DNA of 64,000 nucleotides from Peromyscus leucopus (taxonomy: Eukaryota > Chordata > Mammalia > Rodentia > Cricetidae), in contig NC_051068.1 of NCBI RefSeq assembly GCF_004664715.2, positions 10,294,298-10,358,297 of the forward strand, in the 5' to 3' direction. The notes beneath the pieces were generated by a model. That model was not told where the DNA came from, made no database searches, and saw only the letters and a list, made by a program, of their open reading frames with translations. Below, piece after piece: positions 57,412 to 64,000 of the stretch. Position numbers and translations under genes: made by a program. Each line of letters opens with the position of its first letter. Position 1 is the first letter of the stretch.

Positions 57412-57721
57412 TAGTTTGTGTACATCCCAAATGCTTTAAGGCCAGAATGCTTTGGATCTGGGAATATTTACATATACACACATATACGTGATTGAAGTAT
57501 GTTGGGGATAGACCCAGGTCTAAACACAGAATGCATTTATTTACATTTCATCTCTACCTTCTGATATATCTTACAGAATATTTAAAATATTTTTGCACAT
57601 GAATCACTGTTACATAGTGCAGATACTTCCCCCTACTAATGACATCATCTCAATCTTCAAGAAGTTTTGGGTTTGGCCTGTGTTGCATTCAAGATTTTTA
57701 CATCAGGGAGGCAGAGACTGC
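57412..57721. mobile_element. probable Tigger-type DNA transposon inserted in the MIR
   Basis: acatcccaaatgctttaagg, ccagaatgctttggatctgg, ttaaaatatttttgcacatg and tcaagaagttttgggtttgg resemble a mammalian Tc1/mariner-derived (Tigger-like) non-autonomous element. Left and right MIR parts join across it with TA at the border, the expected target site. Family is tentative. Confidence 0.5.
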
Positions 57722-57850
57722 GTTACTCTAGTTTTGCAGAAGAAGACCTAAGGCCCCAGGTGACTAATAACTCACCGAGACTGTAGCTGTAGTGTGGCAG
57801 GGCTAGAGTTGGAATGCTGGGCTGTCTGGGGTCATCTCCCCACTCTGTTC
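57722..57850 (-). mobile_element. MIR SINE, antisense, right part of a split copy
   Basis: ttactctagttttgcagaag, gacctaaggccccagg, tgactaataactcacc and ggcagggctagagttggaat continue the reversed MIR from where the left part stops. Confidence 0.72.
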
Positions 57851-58054
57851 AGTTGCTGTGCTGTGGCAACCCAAATGGTCCTAGCTGTAGGGACCGGAGC
57901 CAAGCCTTACTTCATCTCTGAGTGTGGCTCTTACGATGAGGTCTTCCCAGGTCTAGCCAGATGCGGGACCACACTTGCAGATCCATTCTCTGTCTGAGTT
58001 TCTTCTTTGGGGGGCACTCACTAGGCAGTTTTCCAAGGGTGACTCTAGACCTAC
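57851..58054. other. unique sequence, nothing seen
   Basis: No repeat or exon recognised. Confidence 0.5.
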
Positions 58055-58165
58055 CTACTTGTTAAAGGGGCAGGCTCAGGACCCCTGTATTAGACCAGAG
58101 GAATCAGAAGCTGAGAGTGAAGGCCCTGAGTTTGCATTTTAAGATGCACCAAGTGAGCGCCATGG
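58055..58165 (+). mobile_element. MER5A-like hAT DNA transposon relic
   Basis: acttgttaaaggggcaggct, gaggaatcagaagctgagag, tgaaggccctgagtttgc and attttaagatgcaccaagtg follow the MER5A right half. Confidence 0.75.
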
Positions 58166-60040
58166 GCGGACTGTCTGGAGGCTTATGTCATGCTTCCATC
58201 TCTTCCTAGGACACACTCCTTCTAACCCTAACTTTCTGTCTCTCTGTTTTCCGTCCACACAGTTATCTTCTGGTACTACCTCAGATGCAGCTCTTGTGTG
58301 GACTTTTCTCCACAGAATGAGCAGCTCTCACTTGTTCTCCTACCTGTCCATTTCTTGCTTGATAAAACTGTCAACATCTTTGTGTTATTCTTGTTTTCTG
58401 GTGTTCTTTGAGCACAAGGACCATTTCCTAGGGATTCTTCTTCTCTCTGGTGCCTCCCACAGTCAATGCCTGACAGTGAGTCGTACCCACCAAACGGCTG
58501 CGTGGAGGAAGGTCAGGATGAGGTAAGCTGCTCTTACCTTGGGTGGAGTGCAAGCATGCGTGCAGACAGGGATCTACTTGACTGCTTGAGCCATGCCTCT
58601 GGGTGCCACGTAAAGGATAAGGTTAGCACATAGGAAACGCCGCCATGTTGTTTCAGCGAATGCATTTTCTGTACAAGGCAAAGAGTAGATTTATCTAAGT
58701 TTAGTGTGAGGATCAGATGTGTTCATGCCCACAAGCCCTTTAGAAGGCTAGGTGTTCTGGGTTCTCACCAAGGTAGCACTGCACGGCTGTGTGTGGGCTG
58801 GGTAGAATTCCAACGTGACTCTCTGTGGCTTTGACTGGTTAGCAGTTCTTCTAGCCTTTGACTCAGGTGAGGAGGTCTAGAAGCTTAGGTGGTATCTGCA
58901 CTAGGGAGCTATCAACTGCTGTTTTTGAAAATCTCACTTTGAACTTTTACTCAATCACTTCATTTTCCAGAACTTTCTTTTCTGTTATATTTGCCACATT
59001 ATACATTCTCCTGAAGCAGTTCAGGTGGTGAAAAAAAAACAGGGTTGGCTTTTCTTAAAAAAGTGTTTTTGTTTACTGGGAGCCATCTGCAGAAGAGGCT
59101 ACTGAAGGACTGTCTGTCGTTCAGTGAGGTTTCAACAGCGAATGTCAGCCGCGCCAGGGAAAGCCTTCATGTTCCCCAAACCTGGGTAGTTAGTTCTCTC
59201 TGCTCTTGTGGGCCCGCACGTGTTTAAAGGCTTTCCAGGGCGATTGTTTCTGTTTAAGGCACGTCGTCTGTGGAATTCTAAAAACCACACCAGGTCTTTG
59301 AAATCTCTGATAAAATCCCCTTCTCAGTAGTAGGAGGGTTTCCAACACCTCCGCAGCCCCGTGGCCATCTGTAAATAAGTGAATCAATGGGGGAAACCGC
59401 ATAAGGAAGCCGCTCCACCCCCTTTCCATTTCACTCATTCACGTCCTCAGATTTCAAGGTGACAAATATGGAGAGTGCGAGAATACTTTTAAAAAAATAA
59501 CATTTTGAAACTTGGACCTAAGTTCAAACACTCAATTGAAAGGAAACTTGTGATTCAAATCAGAGTTATTTATTGTCTTTGTCAACTTTCAGAGTTTCAA
59601 TTTATGTTTGAGTAAAGCGAATTCAAGGCTATCTTTGAACAACAATGGGGTGCATTCTCCTCTTTGATTTACTTCTTTTTCAAGTCTTGGCTCTTGTGTT
59701 CTGTGTTGGCGATGATGGGCCCTACCCTGGGTGACATACAAACTAGCGTCTTGTCACACTGCATCCCTGTGTCCTCTCCTGGATACCGTTACGTCTATAC
59801 CACCTAAAGTGGACATGATTCCAATCTACAGCCCAAATGTGGCTGACTAAGCCAAGTGGCGGACATTTTAGTATTTCTTTCATGTCTGAAGGCGTTCTGT
59901 TGAGAAAACAGAGCACTGCTCAGAAAAACATTGTCTGTTCTCACCAGGTAGCTGCGTCAGCAAATCACAGGACATCTGGTGTCAGAGTGTCAGGAAAACT
60001 GTTTGTTGCAGTCGTGACCAAAGTCATCCCACTCCACTGC

Positions 60041-60044
<4 letters not shown>
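58166..60044. other. unique sequence, no gene seen
   Basis: Almost 1.9 kb without a recognised repeat. A 113-codon frame at 58185-58526 is Ser/Leu/Phe-rich, with no family signature. Confidence 0.5.

Positions 60045-60082
<38 letters not shown>
60045..60082. repeat. (CA)n microsatellite
   Basis: 19 uninterrupted CA units. Confidence 0.98.
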
Positions 60083-60083
<1 letters not shown>

Positions 60084-60175
60084 GTGTGCCCATCAGAACT
60101 TCACAGACAAGACATGCAGGCAGCCCACAGACAGATGCCATGAGTTAGCAAAGTCCTTCTAAAGGGGACAGGGCT

Positions 60176-60378
60176 TGGCTAGTGTGATGGCTCGGTGGAG
60201 AGAGCACTTGTGCATTTATGAGGGAGGACCTGAGTTCAGATCCCCACACCTAGCTCCACAAAAAGATCAGCACTGTGGTGTGCCTGTAACCCCAGCGATA
60301 CTCAGTGCTGGAGGTGGGTGGTGATGGAGGCAGGCAGATAGGGGACTTATGGCTAGCCAGCCTGGCTGAAAAGGTAAA
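60176..60378 (+). mobile_element. B4-like SINE, 3'-shortened
   Basis: ID-like head (tgtgatggctcggtggagag, gagttcagatccccac), then a B1-like part (tgtggtgtgcctgtaacccc, ctagccagcctggctg). The usual CA-rich end is absent because the next SINE starts here. Confidence 0.78.
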
Positions 60379-60379
60379 C

Positions 60380-60565
60380 TACAGGAGATGGCCCAGTGGG
60401 TAAGGTCACTTGTGATCAACCCAAGGACCCTAATTTAATCCTCAGGACTCACACAGTAGAAGGAGAGAACTGATTATTGCAGGATGTTCTCTGACCTCCA
60501 CACAGATATGGTACATGTGTACCCACCTACATACACATACAAACAAATGAATAAACACATGTAAT
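60380..60565 (+). mobile_element. RSINE1 SINE
   Basis: gagatggcccagtgggtaag, ggacctaa-type B-box region, acagtagaaggagagaactg, tctctgacctccacacag and an AAATGAATAA tail follow RSINE1 order. It lies head-to-tail behind the B4-like copy. Confidence 0.82.
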
Positions 60566-60670
60566 AGTTATGAAGTGTGGAAAATTAAAAGAAGACATAC
60601 AATATCATACTCTGGCTTCCACCCAAAACATGGAGAGGCACCCTCATAGGTGCACATGTGTGTGCACTTG

Positions 60671-60684
60671 TGCGCGCGCGCGCG

Positions 60685-60721
<37 letters not shown>
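60671..60721. repeat. (CG)10(CA)14 alternating purine-pyrimidine tract
   Basis: Ten CpG steps at 60673-60692 pass directly into 14 CA units (60693-60720). Alternating CG is the best Z-DNA former and is rare in methylated mammalian DNA. Confidence 0.98.
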
Positions 60722-60723
<2 letters not shown>

Positions 60724-63700
60724 CCTGTAGGGGGAGGGAGAAGGAGACGATGGATGAGAGAAGAGAGGACTCACGCCACAGATGTAGAGTTGTGACTCAG
60801 GGTCCTGTTGTCCTTTTCCAGCCTTATTAGTCCCACATTTCTTTCCCAGGTGTCATCAGTAATACAGATTACAGGTAATGAGAGAGGAGAAAGCAGGTGT
60901 GAGCACATGGGTCTCTGTCTCTGTCTGTGTCTGCTGCCCACCCCCTGGCATGTGTGTGTGTACCTCATTGTCTGTCAGACTCCTAGAGCTTTATCCAGCC
61001 CCTGGCACAATGCAGCCTCTGTAGAAAAGATATTAGGAACAAAAAACAAACTTGAAGATTCAGGAGCAGGCGGCCAGAATTATGAAGAAAAACATTCAGA
61101 GGATGCCATGAAAAACATCTGGGGATTGTAGAAAGCCCAGCAAAGAAAATGTTTAATTATGCGCCGTATGCAAAAGTCATCATGCTTAGATTGATACTAA
61201 GGACTGAGACTGTGTGGGGCTTAAGTGGTCCACAGTGATGCATCAATCTCTTTACTCCTTTAAAAATGATGTTTTTCTTTCAGTGATGACAAACGCTTTC
61301 ATACTGTTAGATCATGCTGCTGTAGTGATACGTGGGCTTTAATGAAGTCCAAAGTCACTGACGAAGTAGTGTCTCAAGGTCTTCCTGTAAGATCTCTCTG
61401 CTTTTCTCAGATCCGTTATCCCCCACCCCCTGCTCCCACCAGCCCCTCCGCTGCCCCCTCTCCAGCACACAAAGGTTGCCTATGCTGGTGGCCCATCTAA
61501 GAGCCTGGAACGTTTTTAGAAACAGTCCATTTTGAGAAGGCTTCTCGTTGAAGACCCTATGAGTTGCTATTAACTTTCAAGTGTTAGTTACAGTGACTTT
61601 GATTTCTGAGTAGCTCACATGAAAAGGCAGACTGAGCCTTTGTCTCCTTTTCATAAATACGAAATCATTTCCTTTCACCTGAATGTTCTAGGATCACCAA
61701 TATTTCTCTTGTCTTTATAAATGTACAGGATCATGTTTTATATAGCTTTTTGTGTGTGTAAGGAGGGACACAGGGAGGGGAATAAACCAAAGACCACCAC
61801 GGATGGAGCTTCTCTACATGTTCAGTGGACTTACACATGATGTAAATATAAGTAAAAATTGCTAAAAGTAGTTACCTGAGTATGAAAATTATAGTTACAC
61901 AAGTTTGACTATTAGAAAGGTAGGTTTGTGGCTTCTCAGAGCTAAAAGAAAGTGATACACAGATTTAAAAGGAAAACCCGATTTGTATGAAAAATGAGAT
62001 CAATGGGCAAATACACTGGCACATTGATGTGAGAGTCTTTACTTATCTCAAGGAGGTCAGAACACATTCCTTGGCGCATTTCGCTTGGAGAATTTTATGG
62101 ACTTAAGTACTTGGGATTTTGATCCTCATTTATTGGACCTGGCTTCTTTAAGTAAACACGTGGCTTATGAATCAGTGGACAGATTTGTTACCCACACTTG
62201 AACGTGTCAAAACGTTTCCCTAAGTGTCAGCGGGGCTTACTGCCATAAAAATCTGAAGCTCCTCCCTCCTCCTTCACATCTGTCCCTTTTCATTTGACCT
62301 CCATGGTTGGAAATCACAAATGACCGGGCCTGTAGGTATTTTCAAAAAGACAGTGGGCCAGGAACCTACGGGGCTTCCTGACATGCCTGTCTGGAAACAT
62401 GCTCACCCACTTCCTGATGTGGACATTTTGGGGTTCCTGGATAGTACATGGAATGCTGATTGTTTTCAGATCTAATGTATTTCTCAAGTGTGGATCCTGA
62501 GACAACCATTGTTGAGCATTTTCCTCTCGTGTCTTCACGTGAGCAAACTCCACTGCTATTGGTAACCAGCCAGGGCTTCACAAAGAGCCACCTGTGTCTG
62601 AGTTTACCCAGGATATGTTGGATTTATGTAATACAATAGGATCAATTTAATTATGCTTCTCCTTAAGTACAGGGCTACCTAGGCTTACTCCACTCCCTGA
62701 TACACGCTCAATTTTTATAGGCAAAACAAAACAAAAGTGCCAGTCCTGACTTGACTTATCTTTACGGCACTGTGTTACTTCAGTTTCTTCTAATATGCAT
62801 TAAAGGCTGTATACTTTCAGTATGAAAAAAAATGGCTGTTCTAAGTCCCCACAGTCCTTGTTATTTACAGTGTTTCAAAGTATTCGAATTACTACAAAAG
62901 ATTTACTCATATAGCAGAGTGTGTAAAATTTAAAATCAATAAAGTGTATAAATTTTGTGTGTCTCCTTGAATTGATTCCTTACTCTAATAGCTCAATGCT
63001 GTAATACCATATACTTTTTTTTTATTTCCAATGTCATCACCCAATAATCTCTAGATTTTTTTTTGCCAGGGCTCTGGGGAAGTTTGGGATGTCTGATATC
63101 ACAGTCCTTCTCAGACAGCTGTCTTAGACAGTTGCTGCTCCTTGGACAGCTTCTAAAAATGAACAAGCAGATGAGAATTATCAATGAATTTCTGTGACGG
63201 AGGAAACACCGATGTTTTCTCTCCGTGGGGAAACAGCTGGCCATTTGCTTTCCTGGGAGAAGAGAGGAAGCTTTGAAGCTTGAAAGTCGTAGCAGTGGTG
63301 GGTTGAGCTCATAATACATTTTTTTGTTTTATTTTAAAGAAGGGATTGACTCAGTTTTCTGACGAGTGATTTTCGGCGGTCACTTTGCTCACAGCCAGAC
63401 AGCCGGTGCTGGGCAGCGAACCTGCCCCATTGACATCCAAATGTTTTCTCCAAGCGCATTTACAATGATGAGTCTAATCTTATTACAGAACTTTCTAGTG
63501 TTTTTCAGAGTGAAACAGAACTCTCTTTTATTTCTAGATGTAGACATAAAGATAATTCCAATAAAAGTCGGAGAGGCAGGGAACTGACCTCACCCTCCTG
63601 CTCTGCCAGGGTTTAACTCACAGTGCTATCTGGGTCCCGGGACTGAAAGACTGGAGCTGACCTCAGTTTCTGGAAATGCCAAATGTCAAACCCTAACGTG

Positions 63701-63889
63701 CCAGTGAAATCTAAACTTGCTTTCATTTCTTAATGGCCCTCTCGGCCCGCAAGGAACACAGACGGCTTACTGCTTGCTTAGGCACGGAACAGGAGTGTCC
63801 GTGGCCGCGCCAGGTATTTTTGCTTGCTGAGCCGAGGTTGTCTAGCCAATCTCTTAAATTATTCCTCCTCTTAGATTTGTTTAGTTTAG
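60722..63889. other. long quiet region, no gene seen
   Basis: More than 3 kb with no recognised SINE, LINE or microsatellite beyond A/T runs (63016, 63055). Frames up to 108 codons have no family signature. AT-rich for the most part; a possible site of conserved non-coding DNA. Confidence 0.45.
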
Positions 63890-64000
63890 TGATTGACAGG
63901 GCCCCCAACCAAATACCAGAGGATCTTGATTTGAATCCCAGCTTGCCTTACTTTGTAACCTCGAACAGCTCTTTCGCGCCGTCTATGCTTGTTAAGTGGG
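63890..64000 (+). mobile_element. MIR SINE, cut by the window end
   Basis: gatcttgatttgaatcccag, cttgccttactttgtaacct and cgaacagctctttcgcgcc follow the MIR tRNA-like/core order (B box, then the tgtgacctt region). The rest lies outside the window. Confidence 0.6.

Overview
This is a stretch of mammalian nuclear DNA with no gene that I can support. It most likely comes from a cricetid rodent (hamster, vole or deer-mouse type). The evidence is the repeat content: rodent B1, B2/B3, B4 and RSINE1 SINEs, Lx-type LINE-1 3' ends, a young B1 at 9034-9209 whose right half (gctccaggaaaggcgc...) is the form I know from cricetids, and two LTR-like elements (5266-5749 and 52259-52608) that I also associate with cricetid genomes. 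Family names come from memory of consensus sequences; nothing could be aligned here.

Open frames are short (176 codons at most), start and stop without pattern, often open on both strands at once, and coincide with SINEs, LINEs, minisatellites or pyrimidine tracts. I see no convincing exon, tRNA, rRNA or CpG island. The window reads as intergenic DNA or the inside of a very large intron.

Layout. 0-10 kb: unique DNA with an old rodent repeat (about 2.0 kb), a GATA-type tetranucleotide array (3.6 kb), a 484-bp LTR-like element carrying B1 pieces (5.3 kb), a B2 (6.8 kb) and the young B1 (9.0 kb). 10-20 kb: SINE-rich, plus a 1.6-kb 5'-truncated L1 on the minus strand (14.8-16.4 kb). 20-27 kb: few repeats, an old MIR at 23.6 kb, and AT-rich unique DNA that is the best ground for conserved non-coding elements. 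27.2 kb: a 10-bp C-rich array with strong G-quadruplex potential on the minus strand. 28-34 kb: SINEs, a cluster of three AP-1-type sites (29.8-29.9 kb) and decayed L1. 35-36.5 kb: quiet AT-rich DNA with hairpins. 37-46 kb: an L1 stub with clear target duplications, a MaLR-type LTR, an ancient L1 and several antisense B4 copies with TG tails. 47-59 kb: ancient elements (three MER5A-like, three MIR, one DNA transposon nested in a MIR), a solo LTR at 52.3 kb, and an 11-copy, 39-bp minisatellite at 50.1-50.5 kb. 60-64 kb: a SINE pair, a (CG)n(CA)n tract and mostly unique DNA ending in a partial MIR.

There is no operon or pathway here. I found no undescribed system. The items most worth checking are the two-variant minisatellite at 50.1 kb, the G-quadruplex array at 27.2 kb, the LTR with captured SINE sequence at 5.3 kb, the AP-1 cluster at 29.8 kb and the quiet AT-rich blocks near 18, 22, 24, 26 and 36 kb.
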